Positions 16,778 through 26,395 of a DNA stretch of 64,000 nt are shown here, in pieces. A program made the translations under genes and the position numbers. Source of the DNA: Chitinophaga horti (GTDB lineage: Bacteria > Bacteroidota > Bacteroidia > Chitinophagales > Chitinophagaceae); contig NZ_CP107006.1 of NCBI RefSeq assembly GCF_022867795.2, forward strand, positions 806,001-870,000, given 5' to 3'. Below the pieces are notes generated by a model. The model ran no database searches and was not told where the DNA came from. It saw nothing but the letters and a program-made list of their open reading frames with translations. Numbering within the stretch: the first letter of the stretch is position 1; the number at the start of each line of letters is the position of its first letter.

Positions 16778-19700
16778 ATGTTAGCTTATTGCCACGTTAT
16801 TGCAGCAAGACTACTGCGAGCAAAAGGCAGCCTGGTAATGGCACTATTGCTGTTACTGGGTTTAGCCCATGGCGCGTATGCTCAAAATTCCCGTACCGTA
16901 ACGGGCCGCGTTACGGATGATGCCACCAAAGAGCCGATACCCGGCGTATCGGTGTCATTAAAAGGCACCAATATTGGTACGGCCACGTCAGTGGAGGGTA
17001 CCTTTACTTTAAACATCCCCACGGGTACAGACCAGTTCCTGGTGTTCTCGTCCCTGGGGTATACCGGCCGCGAACTGGCGCTGCCCGCTTCCGGCGCGGT
17101 GAATGTAACACTCAAAGTGGCCAGCAGCAACCTTTCCGACGTTGTAGTGGTAGGTTATGGTACGCAAAAACGTACGAGCCTGACTGGCGCGGTGAGCGTA
17201 GTGACGTCGAAAGACCTGGAAGGCAAACCTGTTACCAGCGCGGTGCAAGCCTTACAGGGTGCGGCACCTAACCTGATCATCCAGCAGAATGCAACGGAGC
17301 CCGGTGCTGCCATGAACATCAACGTTCGTGGTGTAAGTACCGTCAACAACAGCAGCCCGCTGATCCTGATCGACGGCGTGCCTGGTTCGCTGGACCTCAT
17401 CAACCCCAACGACATTGAGAGTGTAAGTGTACTGAAAGATGCGGCTTCATCTGCCATCTACGGTTCCCGTGCAGCCAATGGCGTTATACTGGTAACTACA
17501 AAGACAGGCCGCCAGAACAAAGTGCCGCGTATTACTTACAACGGCTTGTTCGGTGCACAACAGCCCACGTTTCTCATTAAACCAGTAAGCGGCGTAGAGT
17601 ATATGCAGTTGAAGAACGAGGCGCTCGTTAACTCCGGTCAAACCGCCCAGTTCTCCCCCGCACAAATCCGTGCGCAGGGCGAAAAGGGGTCTGAAAAATG
17701 GTGGATGGATGAAGTGTTGCGTCCGGCGGCGCTGCAACATAACCATAACCTGGGTGTGAACGGTGCAGTAGGTAAAGTGAACTACCTGGTATCGGGTGGT
17801 TACCTGGATCAGAACAGTTTGTATCGCGGTCCGGATTATGGCTACCAGCGTTACAACGCCCGCGCCAACCTCACCACGCAACTCGGTAAACTGAAGCTGG
17901 GCGGTAACTTCGCTTATGCCAAACAAAAGATTCGTGAGCATGCGTATTATTCCGACTGGTTGATCTCTACCGCGCTGCGTATTCCGCGCATTTACCCGAT
18001 CAGGGATACCTCCGGTAACTTCTTCCTGGCACCTACTGCTTCCAACAACCCGCTGGCACAGCTGGAAAAAGGTGGTCGCAGGTTATATAATAACGACAGT
18101 TATAACTATATGGCCAACGCCGAGTACGCGCTTACCAAACACTTATCTGCCAAGGTGGTGTACGGTGCCGACGTACGCGTGAACAACATGGACGAGTTCC
18201 GCAAAACGATTGACTATGCGCCGTACTCCGGTTCCGACAACCAGAGCGCCCGCAGCATCAATCACTCCCGCAGCGTGCAGGATAACTTCCAGGCGTTGCT
18301 GAACTACGATCGTACGTTCAATGAGAAACACGAAGTGAAAGTGTTACTGGGTTATGCTACTGAAGGATGGAAAAACGAATACCGTCAGAGCCGCCGTATC
18401 AACGTAGACAATGTAACGGGCGACTCCATCGCAGGTACGCAAACGCTGAGAGGCTTTAACGATACCTACGATACGCGTATCGACCAGTGGGCGCTTAACT
18501 CCGCTTTCGGTCGTTTGAACTATGCATTTGACAATAAGTATTATGTGGAGTTCAACTTCCGTTATGATGCGTCCAGCCGTTTTGCGAAAGGTAACCGCGG
18601 CGCGTTCTTCCCGTCGTTCTCTGCCGCCTGGCGTATTACCGACGAGGCCTTCATGGAACCACTTAAAAAGATCGGCGACCTGAAACTGCGTGGTTCATGG
18701 GGTCAACTAGGTAACCAGCAGATCATTTCCAATTATGGTTACCTAAACGTATACACGACCATCAGCAATATGTATGGTTTCAACAACCTGCCGCAAGCTG
18801 GTGCTTCCTTCTCCGTGGGCAACCCGGTAATTACCTGGGAGTCTGCCAACTCGGCTAACATCGGTTTCGATCTGTCGTTGCTCAACAACCGTTTAACGGT
18901 GAGCTACGATTACTTCCATAAAATTACCGATAACATCCTGCTGCAACTGCCTGCTCCCGGCCTGTATGGCGCTACGCCTGCCTTCCAGAACGCCGGTAAG
19001 ATCAAGAACCAGGGCTTTGAACTGGCTGTGAACTACCGCGCTAAAACTGGCGATTTCGATCACAACATCGGTGCTAACCTGGCCGATAACCTGAACGAGA
19101 TCGTCGACTTCAAAGGCAGAACATTCATACAGGAAGGCGACGTGACCTACATCAACCGCGAAGGTTTCCCGATCAGTTCCTACTATGGCTACCAGGCAGC
19201 CGGCTTCTACCAAACGCCTGAAGACATTAAGAACAGCGCACGTCCTACGTTCGTGAACGACGTGAAACCGGGCGATATCAAGTATGTAGACCGCAACAAA
19301 GATGGTGTGATCGACAACAACGACCGCTTCGTGATGGGCAACCCGTTCCCGCGTTACACCTTTGGGTTTAACTATAGCGTGAACTGGAAAGGGCTGGATG
19401 CAAGCATCTTTATCCAGGGTGTGGGCAAAAGAAATGTGTACCTGCGTGGTGAAGGCGTAGAAGCGTTCCACAACAACTGGGATAACGTGTATTCACAGCA
19501 CCTCGACCGCTGGACGCCAAATAATCCAAACGCAGAATATCCGCGCCTGACCATCGGTACGGCCTCTGTTAACAACAATGCCAATTCTACCTTCTGGCTC
19601 GAGAATGCGGCATATGCCCGTTTGAAGAATGCGCAGGTAGGTTATACTTTCCCCACCTCGCTCACTAACAAAGCGAAGCTGCAGAAAGTACGCGTATACC

Positions 19701-19867
19701 TGACCGGCCAAAACCTGTTCACCATCGCGAACATGAAGAGCGGCCTGGATCCGGAGATCACCGAGTTTAACAGCACCCTTAACCTGAATGCGCTCGGCAG
19801 TTCTACCAGCGGTCGTATCTACCCGCTTCAGAAAGTATGGGCACTCGGTCTCGATATCAACTTTTAA
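16778..19867 (+). CDS. SusC/RagA-family TonB-linked outer-membrane transporter of the mannan locus
   Basis: 1029 residues. Signal peptide about 1-35 (LLLLLGLAHGAYAQ), then a carboxypeptidase-like regulatory domain (about 40-120, RTVTGRVTDDATKEPIPGVSV), the SusC linker VVVGYGTQKRTSLTGAVSVV, the plug (LQGAAPNLIIQQN, NVRGVSTVNNSSPLILIDGVP, SVLKDAASSAIYGSRAANGVI) and the barrel ending LGLDINF. There is no STN domain, so it does not signal to an anti-sigma factor, which fits control by the GntR regulator instead. With the following SusD it imports mannan oligosaccharides at the cost of TonB energy. Confidence 0.95.
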   Translation: MLAYCHVIAARLLRAKGSLVMALLLLLGLAHGAYAQNSRTVTGRVTDDATKEPIPGVSVSLKGTNIGTATSVEGTFTLNIPTGTDQFLVFSSLGYTGRELALPASGAVNVTLKVASSNLSDVVVVGYGTQKRTSLTGAVSVVTSKDLEGKPVTSAVQALQGAAPNLIIQQNATEPGAAMNINVRGVSTVNNSSPLILIDGVPGSLDLINPNDIESVSVLKDAASSAIYGSRAANGVILVTTKTGRQNKVPRITYNGLFGAQQPTFLIKPVSGVEYMQLKNEALVNSGQTAQFSPAQIRAQGEKGSEKWWMDEVLRPAALQHNHNLGVNGAVGKVNYLVSGGYLDQNSLYRGPDYGYQRYNARANLTTQLGKLKLGGNFAYAKQKIREHAYYSDWLISTALRIPRIYPIRDTSGNFFLAPTASNNPLAQLEKGGRRLYNNDSYNYMANAEYALTKHLSAKVVYGADVRVNNMDEFRKTIDYAPYSGSDNQSARSINHSRSVQDNFQALLNYDRTFNEKHEVKVLLGYATEGWKNEYRQSRRINVDNVTGDSIAGTQTLRGFNDTYDTRIDQWALNSAFGRLNYAFDNKYYVEFNFRYDASSRFAKGNRGAFFPSFSAAWRITDEAFMEPLKKIGDLKLRGSWGQLGNQQIISNYGYLNVYTTISNMYGFNNLPQAGASFSVGNPVITWESANSANIGFDLSLLNNRLTVSYDYFHKITDNILLQLPAPGLYGATPAFQNAGKIKNQGFELAVNYRAKTGDFDHNIGANLADNLNEIVDFKGRTFIQEGDVTYINREGFPISSYYGYQAAGFYQTPEDIKNSARPTFVNDVKPGDIKYVDRNKDGVIDNNDRFVMGNPFPRYTFGFNYSVNWKGLDASIFIQGVGKRNVYLRGEGVEAFHNNWDNVYSQHLDRWTPNNPNAEYPRLTIGTASVNNNANSTFWLENAAYARLKNAQVGYTFPTSLTNKAKLQKVRVYLTGQNLFTIANMKSGLDPEITEFNSTLNLNALGSSTSGRIYPLQKVWALGLDINF

Positions 19868-19887
19868 CCACGTTCAATTATCAGTAT

Positions 19888-21492
19888 ATGAGTATTAAAA
19901 GATATTGTTCAATAGTGCTGGGGGCATTGCTACTGGGAGCAGCAGGTTGTAAAGACCTGGACCTGGGGCCTTCCTACCAGGATACGGACCTTACCTTCTG
20001 GCAAAAGCCGGATGCAGCGGAACAGACGTTGAATAACTGTTACGCCGGTATGTATTCCGCCGACTACTTTTTCTTTAACGAAAGCCTGAGTGATAATTCA
20101 TTCAGCTCCAGCGCCGTGAATGGCGGCCAGGCACAGATCATTGCTGCCGGTGCGTACGATGGCCGTACCAACCGCGTAGCAGGAGAGTGGGCCTTCCATT
20201 TCGGAGGTATCCGCAACGTGAATAACCTGGTGGCCAACATCGATAAAGTACCTCAGCTCGACGCTGCGCTCAAAAGCCGTTACCTCGCAGAGGCCCGTTT
20301 TATCAGGGCTTACCATTACTTCCATCTTGTGAACTGGTATGGAGATGTGCCCCTGATCAAAGACGAAATTTCGTATGAGGGCAGCTTCCAGATCGCCCGT
20401 TCTCCTAAAGCGGAAGTGGTGAACTATATGCTCACCGAGCTGGATGCCATTACGCCTGTTTTACCGTTAAAAGGCGAGTATGCCGAAACGGACAAAGGCC
20501 GCATCACCCGTGGTGCAGCGGCTGCGCTGAAAGCACAGATACTGTTGTATGACAACAAGTGGGCAGATGCGGAAGCGGTGCTGAACCAGATCATGACGGG
20601 TACTTATGGCACGTACACGCTGTTCCCTTCCTTCAGTGGCATCTTCCAGCCGGAGAATGAGAACAACGACGAAGTGATCCTGGACTTGCAGTTTGTGCCG
20701 GTACAACGTACGCATTCCATGCAACGTTTCTTCCTGCCGTTTACAGAAGGTACGCTCATCACCGGTATGGCTCCTTCGCAGTCACTGGTGGATAATTTCA
20801 TCATGACCAATGGTAAGTCGATCACCGAAGCCGGTTCCGGTTACAACGAAGCAACACCTTATGCGAACCGCGATCCCAGACTGGAAGCAACGATCATCCA
20901 CGATGGCTCGTCTTTCGTGACCAAACGTGGCGAAACGGTGACTATCCGCACAGCCCCTGGTACAGGCGATAACGCGGTGGATAAATCCGACGCCTCCAAA
21001 ACCGGTTACTACTTCCGCAAATACTACGATCGCACGGCAGACGGTAACAACAACTCAGGTCTCAACCTGATCCTGATCCGTTATGCAGACGTACTGTTGA
21101 TGTACGCAGAAGCGAAAGCCATGCAGAACCAGCTGGACGAAGCCACCTGGAACAATACCATCAGGCTGATAAGGACCCGTGCAGGCTTTACGGACCCGGC
21201 TGCGCTCAATTTCTCGAGCTACAGCGGTATTGGTAATGCAGGACTGATAGAACTCGTGCGTCGCGAACGCAGGAGTGAACTGGCGCTGGAAAGTCAACGT
21301 GTATTCGACATCCGCCGCTGGCGCATCGCCGAAACCGTAATGAACGGTATTCTCAATGGTATGAAAGTAGGTAACAGCAACCTGGTAGTGGACCGCCGCG
21401 TATTCAACGCCGCCAGGCACTACCTGTGGCCCGTTCCGCAGGCAGATATAGAGATGAACAAGAACCTGCTGCCTAACAATCCAAACTGGTAA
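19888..21492 (+). CDS. SusD/RagB-family lipoprotein of the mannan locus
   Basis: 534 residues from ATG 19888; the in-frame ATG at 19837 lies in the end of the SusC gene. Lipobox LLGAAGC with Cys21. SusD features: TFWQKPDAAEQTLNNCYAGMY near the N-terminus, ARFIRAYHYFHLVNWYGDVPLI, LILIRYADVLLMYAEAKA and RRERRSELALESQRVFDIRRW. It caps the SusC barrel at the cell surface and binds the mannan fragment. The C-terminus RHYLWPVPQADIEMNKNLLPNNPNW is typical. Start codon is 20 bases after the SusC stop. Confidence 0.94.
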   Translation: MSIKRYCSIVLGALLLGAAGCKDLDLGPSYQDTDLTFWQKPDAAEQTLNNCYAGMYSADYFFFNESLSDNSFSSSAVNGGQAQIIAAGAYDGRTNRVAGEWAFHFGGIRNVNNLVANIDKVPQLDAALKSRYLAEARFIRAYHYFHLVNWYGDVPLIKDEISYEGSFQIARSPKAEVVNYMLTELDAITPVLPLKGEYAETDKGRITRGAAAALKAQILLYDNKWADAEAVLNQIMTGTYGTYTLFPSFSGIFQPENENNDEVILDLQFVPVQRTHSMQRFFLPFTEGTLITGMAPSQSLVDNFIMTNGKSITEAGSGYNEATPYANRDPRLEATIIHDGSSFVTKRGETVTIRTAPGTGDNAVDKSDASKTGYYFRKYYDRTADGNNNSGLNLILIRYADVLLMYAEAKAMQNQLDEATWNNTIRLIRTRAGFTDPAALNFSSYSGIGNAGLIELVRRERRSELALESQRVFDIRRWRIAETVMNGILNGMKVGNSNLVVDRRVFNAARHYLWPVPQADIEMNKNLLPNNPNW

Positions 21493-21528
21493 TATTCCAC
21501 ACAAATTCCAATTATAAAAGCATTGATC

Positions 21529-22674
21529 ATGATACGTTCCATCAAATCAAACATATACAGCCTGCTGGCCGCCACGTTGGCCATCACCACCTTCGCATCC
21601 TGCGAAAAGGATAAAGAGATCAACAGCAATATTTCTACAGTGAAAGAGCTGTACTATCCCGAAGTAGGCAAATACCTGAAACTGCAACCCGCTACCACTG
21701 CGGTAGTGAACTTCGAATGGAGTCCTGCAAGAGCGGAGGATGGCAGCCTGGTGATGTATGAAGTAGCCTTCGATACACTGGGGGGTGACTTCCAGCGGCC
21801 GATCTATACCGTTGCTTCTAACGGCAATGGTGTGCAGAATGCCTTATCACTTTCTCATAAAGTGCTGAATACAGTGGCCAGTAAAGCAGGCATCCAGCCT
21901 TCTACATCGGGCTCTCTGCAGTGGACGGTGATCGCCAGCAAAGGGCTGAACGAAAAGAAGGCAGAGGCTTCCAGGGTGATCGTGATCGAGCGTCCTTCCG
22001 GCTTTACCGAAATTCCGTCTAACGTATTCATCACCGGTGCTGCTACCGAAGGTGGTGCGGACCTGGCCAGTGCCAAACCGATGAAACTGAATGCCGACGG
22101 TGTTTTCGAGATCTTCACCCGCCTGAAAGATGGTGCTTACCAGTTCGTTGACCGTAACAGCGGTACGCCGGTAACTTATTCCATCCAGGGGACGCGCCTG
22201 GCAGAAGGTGGCGAAAATCAGCAGGCTGGCGACAAAGTATATCGTATCCGTCTCGACTTCGCTAACGCGGCTGCTGAAATGACGGAGATCACGGGTGTGG
22301 GTGTATTTGCATCTGCCTATAACCGTTCTGTGGGTAACCTCGCTTATGCAGGCAATGGTACCTGGACAGGCACCAATCTTCCGATCGCTTACTACGATTT
22401 CGGTAGCTGGAAAGATGATCGTTTCAAGTTCCAGTTGCTGACGGCAGACGCAGGTGGCACGCCAGGCGCAATGTTCTACGGTAGCGTGAATCAGTCTAAC
22501 TCTACACCTCCCGATGCGAACACACCGGAAGCTTACTACAGCGTAGTGCCCGTAGATAATTCACAGTGGGATTTCACTTATAAATACCCGGCCGGTTCCG
22601 ACGGTAAAGCAGGTGATTTTACACTGGAGCTGAATGCAGCGGGAGATTATAAATACAAGCTCACCGTACGCTAA
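21529..22674 (+). CDS. SusE/SusF-like outer-membrane lipoprotein
   Basis: 381 residues from ATG 21529 (a TTG two codons earlier is also open). Lipobox ITTFASC with Cys25. The first 120 residues after it (LYYPEVGKYLKLQPATTAVVNFEWSPARAEDGSLVMYEVAFD) match the SusE N-terminal immunoglobulin-like domain; the rest (VFITGAATEGGADLASAKPMKLNADGVFEIFTRLKDGAYQF) resembles the starch-binding-module-like repeats of SusE/SusF. It is exposed on the surface and helps hold polysaccharide near the SusCD complex. Position after SusD is the standard one. Mannan as ligand is inferred from the operon. Confidence 0.86.
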   Translation: MIRSIKSNIYSLLAATLAITTFASCEKDKEINSNISTVKELYYPEVGKYLKLQPATTAVVNFEWSPARAEDGSLVMYEVAFDTLGGDFQRPIYTVASNGNGVQNALSLSHKVLNTVASKAGIQPSTSGSLQWTVIASKGLNEKKAEASRVIVIERPSGFTEIPSNVFITGAATEGGADLASAKPMKLNADGVFEIFTRLKDGAYQFVDRNSGTPVTYSIQGTRLAEGGENQQAGDKVYRIRLDFANAAAEMTEITGVGVFASAYNRSVGNLAYAGNGTWTGTNLPIAYYDFGSWKDDRFKFQLLTADAGGTPGAMFYGSVNQSNSTPPDANTPEAYYSVVPVDNSQWDFTYKYPAGSDGKAGDFTLELNAAGDYKYKLTVR

Positions 22675-22699
22675 TCGTATCACCATTAAAGGTTTTCAC

Positions 22700-23899
22700 A
22701 TGAGATTTCTTGTTTTAACAATAGCCGCAGCGGCAGTGTTGCTTACCAGTTGTTATAAAACCCGGGAAGATGTGCCGGTGCTGGTGGATAGAGATACCAC
22801 CTCCACAGACCTGACGTACAAAATGAAGGCACGCCAGGCGATGGACAATATTTATAGGTATTACAGTGCCGGTGGTACCGTATTCGTGCGCGAAAGTTAC
22901 CCGACACAGCCCGGCGATCCTCGCTACGCTTACCTGTGGCCTTACTCTGCCATGTTCACCGGTGCCACCTTGCTGAAGCAGATGGGTTATACCGATGATG
23001 TGGCGCAAGGTTACTACACCAGTACCTTAACCGGCATGGAAGCGTATAAAGACGTTTCCCGTACACCGGCTGCCTACCAGTCAGTTCCCTTGAGCGAAGG
23101 CCTGGCCGACCGTTTCTACGACGATAACGCCATTACAGGTATCGATATGCTCGAAGCGTATCACTTAACGAAAGAGCAGCAGTTGCTGGATAATGCTAAG
23201 CTTTGCTACACCTTCTGCGCATCGGGCGAAAGTCCGGAAGCGGGTGGAGGCCTGTACTGGAACGAGGGAGTAAATAATAATCCGGATCACCGGGACTACA
23301 TGAAGGCCACCAATGTGACCGCCCTTTCTGCCACGCTGGCGCTGCAATTATATCAGCAGGAAAAACAGGAGGCATATCTCACTTCCGCTAAACGCTGGTA
23401 TAACTGGGTAAAACAGTATATGCTCGATCCGGTTGACAAAGGTTTCTGGAACTCCATTACCATTAAGGATGGCAGCATCAACTATGCAAAATGGACGTAC
23501 AACTCCGGCGCCATGATCCAGAATGCGGCTTTGCTGTACAAGATCACGGGCGAACAGGTGTACCTCGACGATGCTAAAGTGTGGGCGCAAGGAGCGTACA
23601 ACATCTTTACCCGCGAGGTAGCCAACCAGGGCCGTTTCTACACCGCTAACGATCCATGGTTTACGGCCGTACTGCTTCGTGGTTACCTCGAACTGCACGC
23701 GATCGACAAGAACAGCACGTACATCGATACGCTGGTAAGCAATGTCGATTACGCCTGGCAGCATGCCCGCCTGCCGGATACCTTCCAGTTTTATGAAGAC
23801 TGGTCTGGCTCGGATTTAGGCAGATACCATTCCCTGCTCACCCAGGTGGCTATGGTGGAAATTTATGCACGGATATCTATCTGGAAAGCCGAAAAATAA
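22700..23899 (+). CDS. GH76-family endo-alpha-1,6-mannanase, surface lipoprotein
   Basis: 399 residues from ATG 22700; the ORF opens earlier inside the previous gene. Lipobox VLLTSC with Cys18, so it is lipid-anchored and probably at the cell surface. The (alpha/alpha)6 toroid of GH76 is evident, with the catalytic pair Asp141-Asp142 in RFYDDNAITGIDMLEAY, and YLWPYSAMFTGATLL and GGLYWNEG, which line the substrate groove in the family. It would cut the alpha-1,6-mannose backbone outside the cell into pieces that SusCD can import. A strong terminator follows its stop codon. Confidence 0.9.
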   Translation: MRFLVLTIAAAAVLLTSCYKTREDVPVLVDRDTTSTDLTYKMKARQAMDNIYRYYSAGGTVFVRESYPTQPGDPRYAYLWPYSAMFTGATLLKQMGYTDDVAQGYYTSTLTGMEAYKDVSRTPAAYQSVPLSEGLADRFYDDNAITGIDMLEAYHLTKEQQLLDNAKLCYTFCASGESPEAGGGLYWNEGVNNNPDHRDYMKATNVTALSATLALQLYQQEKQEAYLTSAKRWYNWVKQYMLDPVDKGFWNSITIKDGSINYAKWTYNSGAMIQNAALLYKITGEQVYLDDAKVWAQGAYNIFTREVANQGRFYTANDPWFTAVLLRGYLELHAIDKNSTYIDTLVSNVDYAWQHARLPDTFQFYEDWSGSDLGRYHSLLTQVAMVEIYARISIWKAEK

Positions 23900-23904
23900 G
23901 CAGT

Positions 23905-23942
23905 AAGCCCGTCCTGGTATCTTTGCCGGACGGGCTTTTTTT
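23905..23942 (+). terminator. Strong Rho-independent terminator between the two GH76 genes
   Basis: Ten-bp stem AAGCCCGTCC / GGACGGGCTT with a 13-base loop and a run of T to 23942. The loop contains TATCTTTG, a -7-like sequence. It splits the mannan locus in two, with the second GH76 and the transporter beyond it. Confidence 0.9.
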
Positions 23943-23954
23943 ATATATGGAGAT

Positions 23955-25124
23955 ATGAGAAGAATGATTTTGAGTACGCTGTTAAGTTGCACGCTGTTAT
24001 CTGCCTCCGCGCAGCAATTGCAGCCTGCCGCCGAATACCAGCGCAGGGCAGAGGAAATGTTTCACCGTGTATGGACGTTATACCGCGTACCGCAACATGG
24101 CCTTTTTTCAGAATATTATCCGCAGCAGCATAAGGATTCGCTTACCTACATGCAGGATGGCAACGTACAGTCCAAAGCCGTAAGTTATCTCTGGCCGCTT
24201 AGCGGCGTGGTAACAGCTTCCAATATGTTGATACGGTTGCCCGGTAAAAAGGCCGCCTATCAACCTTATGCAGATACTGCGATGGCTGCGATGTACGCGT
24301 ACCGCGATACTACCCGTAACCCGACAGGCTACCAGGCTTATCCTGCTAAGTTTGAAAAGGTGGACCGGTATTATGACGACAATGGACTGGTAGCGATCGA
24401 CTACGCAGAAGCTTACCTGAATACCCGCAATCCTGTTTATTTGTCCAGGGCGAAAGAAGTATTCGCTTTCATTCTCAGCGGCTGGACCGATGTGCTGGGT
24501 GGCGGCGTCACCTGGCTTGAAGGGCACGGCGATCAGAAACCTGCCTGTAGTAATGGCATGGCCACTTTGGCGGCGTTAAAGATTTACAAAGCCAGTGGTG
24601 ATAAATACTACCTGCAGCAAGGCATTCGTTTTTACGACTGGATGCATAAACACCTGCGCGACTCGGCCGGTTTGTATGTGAACGATATTAAAACCGCTAC
24701 AGGTAAAGTGAACCCGGTATATTACACTTACAATACCGGTGCTATGCTGGAGGCCGCCATGATGTTACATTCCATCACGCATGAAAAGAAGTATTTAACA
24801 CATGCCCGTCAATCGGCCGAAGCCGCTTACCAGTATTTTGGTCAGCCACAACAAGGTATGCGCAGCGCGTTCTGCGACCTGCCCTGGTTTGCGACCGTTT
24901 TATTCCGCGGGTACGAGGCCTTGTACGAAGTCACCAAAGATAAAAAGTACCTTGCCGCCATCATCGACCGGGTTGATCACGCCTGGACGAACCGCGATCC
25001 GAATGGCTTAACAAATCACGATTGGAGCGAGCCACGCGACAATACCGGCAAGCCGAAGTGGTTGCTGGACGAAGCCTGTATCGCAGAGATTTACGCCCGT
25101 ATGGCATTGCTCGATCTTAAATAA
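23955..25124 (+). CDS. GH76-family alpha-1,6-mannanase, probably periplasmic
   Basis: 389 residues. Signal peptide about 1-19 (LLSCTLLSASAQQ) with cleavage after SASA and no lipobox in the right place, so a soluble periplasmic enzyme is more likely than a surface one. Catalytic Asp141-Asp142 in RYYDDNGLVAIDYAEAY; other GH76 features are SYLWPLSGVVTAS, GGGVTWLEG and YYTYNTGAMLEAAMMLHSIT. It differs clearly from the lipoprotein GH76 upstream, so the two are not a recent duplication. It would shorten imported alpha-1,6-manno-oligosaccharides after GH92 has removed side chains. Its start lies 13 bases after the terminator; an MFS gene follows 7 bases after its stop. Confidence 0.9.
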   Translation: MRRMILSTLLSCTLLSASAQQLQPAAEYQRRAEEMFHRVWTLYRVPQHGLFSEYYPQQHKDSLTYMQDGNVQSKAVSYLWPLSGVVTASNMLIRLPGKKAAYQPYADTAMAAMYAYRDTTRNPTGYQAYPAKFEKVDRYYDDNGLVAIDYAEAYLNTRNPVYLSRAKEVFAFILSGWTDVLGGGVTWLEGHGDQKPACSNGMATLAALKIYKASGDKYYLQQGIRFYDWMHKHLRDSAGLYVNDIKTATGKVNPVYYTYNTGAMLEAAMMLHSITHEKKYLTHARQSAEAAYQYFGQPQQGMRSAFCDLPWFATVLFRGYEALYEVTKDKKYLAAIIDRVDHAWTNRDPNGLTNHDWSEPRDNTGKPKWLLDEACIAEIYARMALLDLK

Positions 25125-25131
25125 TTAACTT

Positions 25132-26283
25132 ATGACCCAGCCTCCTAAAACAAGCATATTTCAACTGGCACCGATCCTATTCGGTTTCTTCATTATGGGC
25201 TTTGTGGACGTAGTAGGTATTGCTACCAACTATGTAAAGAATGACTTTGGTCTGTCCGATACGTTATCGAACCTCTTGCCGATGGCCGTGTTCCTGTGGT
25301 TCCTGATCTTCTCTGTACCTACCGGTATGCTCATGAATAAGATAGGTCGCAAACGTACCGTGCAATTGAGTTTGGTGATTACAGGCATCGGGTTACTCGT
25401 GCCCCTGTTATCTTACACCTTACCCATCGTGCTGGCAGCTTTTGCTTTACTGGGGATAGGTAACACCTTGTTACAGGTGGCCTTAAACCCGCTGCTGACA
25501 AACGTTGTAAGCAAAGATAAACTTACCAGCACCCTCACTGCCGGGCAGTTTACCAAAGCAATATCCTCTTTTCTCGGTCCGATCATCGCGGCCTTTGCCG
25601 TAACGCAGTTCAATAACTGGCAATACCTGTTTCCCGTGTTTGCGGCTATCACACTATTGTCATTCCTCTGGCTGACCGCCACCCCTTTGCAGGAAGATAG
25701 CCGCAAAGAAAACACCTCCACCATCCGCGAGTGTTTCGCGCTGTTGGGTGATCCAAAAATATTCCTCTACTTCCTCGGCATCCTTACCCTGGTGGGGATT
25801 GACGTAGGCCTCAACGTATCCGGCCCTAAAATACTGATGGAGCGCACCGGTATGGAGCTGAAGGAAGCTGGTTACATCGCCAGCGTCTACTTCGTGTTCA
25901 AAACCGCCGGCACCTTCCTGGGCGCTATATTACTGGCTAAATGGTCTGCCAGACCTTTTTACATTGCCTCCGGCGTTGCTGCCGTAGCTGCGATGGTGTT
26001 ACTACTCTTTGCTTTTAATAGTCCTGCTATTTATGTGGCCGTAGCTTTGGCCGGCTTTGCCTGCGCCAACATTTTTTCTATCCTCTTTTCGTATGCCTTG
26101 CAAAGAAAACCCGAACGTTCGAACGAAGTTTCCGGCCTGCTCATCATGGGCGTTTCCGGCGGTGCGTTGTTCCCGTTACTGATGGGTATTGCGTCTGATG
26201 CGGCTGGTGCACAATGGGGTGCGATAGTCGTGTTGCTGGTGTGTTGCGCGTATCATTGCGTGTTAGCGGTGAGGGAAAAATAG
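25132..26283 (+). CDS. MFS sugar transporter (FucP/FHS-like), probable mannose importer
   Basis: 383 residues with about twelve membrane helices. The start PKTSIFQLAPILFGFFIMGFVD and NYVKNDFGLSDTLSNLLP are like the fucose/glucose/galactose:H+ symporters of Bacteroidota, and SVPTGMLMNKIGRKRTV carries the loop 2-3 MFS signature (GxLxxxxGRKxx form). It is the last gene of the mannan locus and lies 7 bases after the second GH76. It would bring mannose released in the periplasm into the cytoplasm, where the ROK kinase takes over. Substrate is inferred from the locus. Confidence 0.87.
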   Translation: MTQPPKTSIFQLAPILFGFFIMGFVDVVGIATNYVKNDFGLSDTLSNLLPMAVFLWFLIFSVPTGMLMNKIGRKRTVQLSLVITGIGLLVPLLSYTLPIVLAAFALLGIGNTLLQVALNPLLTNVVSKDKLTSTLTAGQFTKAISSFLGPIIAAFAVTQFNNWQYLFPVFAAITLLSFLWLTATPLQEDSRKENTSTIRECFALLGDPKIFLYFLGILTLVGIDVGLNVSGPKILMERTGMELKEAGYIASVYFVFKTAGTFLGAILLAKWSARPFYIASGVAAVAAMVLLLFAFNSPAIYVAVALAGFACANIFSILFSYALQRKPERSNEVSGLLIMGVSGGALFPLLMGIASDAAGAQWGAIVVLLVCCAYHCVLAVREK

Positions 26284-26330
26284 CTTATCTCACCAGTAAA
26301 GATGGGGAAGCGCTAATTGTGCCTTCTTTT

Positions 26331-26348
26331 GGGTTCTTTTTTGAACCC
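26331..26348. other. Hairpin after the mannan locus
   Basis: Perfect inverted repeat GGGTTC-TTTTTT-GAACCC, 48 bases past the MFS stop codon. The T-run is in the loop and none follows, so it is not a textbook terminator, though it is the only candidate here for ending the transcript. Confidence 0.4.
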
Positions 26349-26372
26349 GGTAACATTTCCCAATTTATCCCC

Positions 26373-26380
26373 TATATTTG
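26373..26380 (+). promoter_or_regulatory. -7 box of the His/Cys protein-ABC-receptor operon
   Basis: TATATTTG fits TAnnTTTG and ends 15 bases before the ATG at 26396. A TTTG lies at 26340, 29 bases away, too far for the usual spacing. Confidence 0.5.
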
Positions 26381-26395
26381 CAACGTCGTTACAAT

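Noticed and set aside
23918-23925. TATCTTTG as a promoter for the second GH76
   Set aside because: It sits in the loop of a terminator and lacks a TTTG at the right distance; kept only as a remark.
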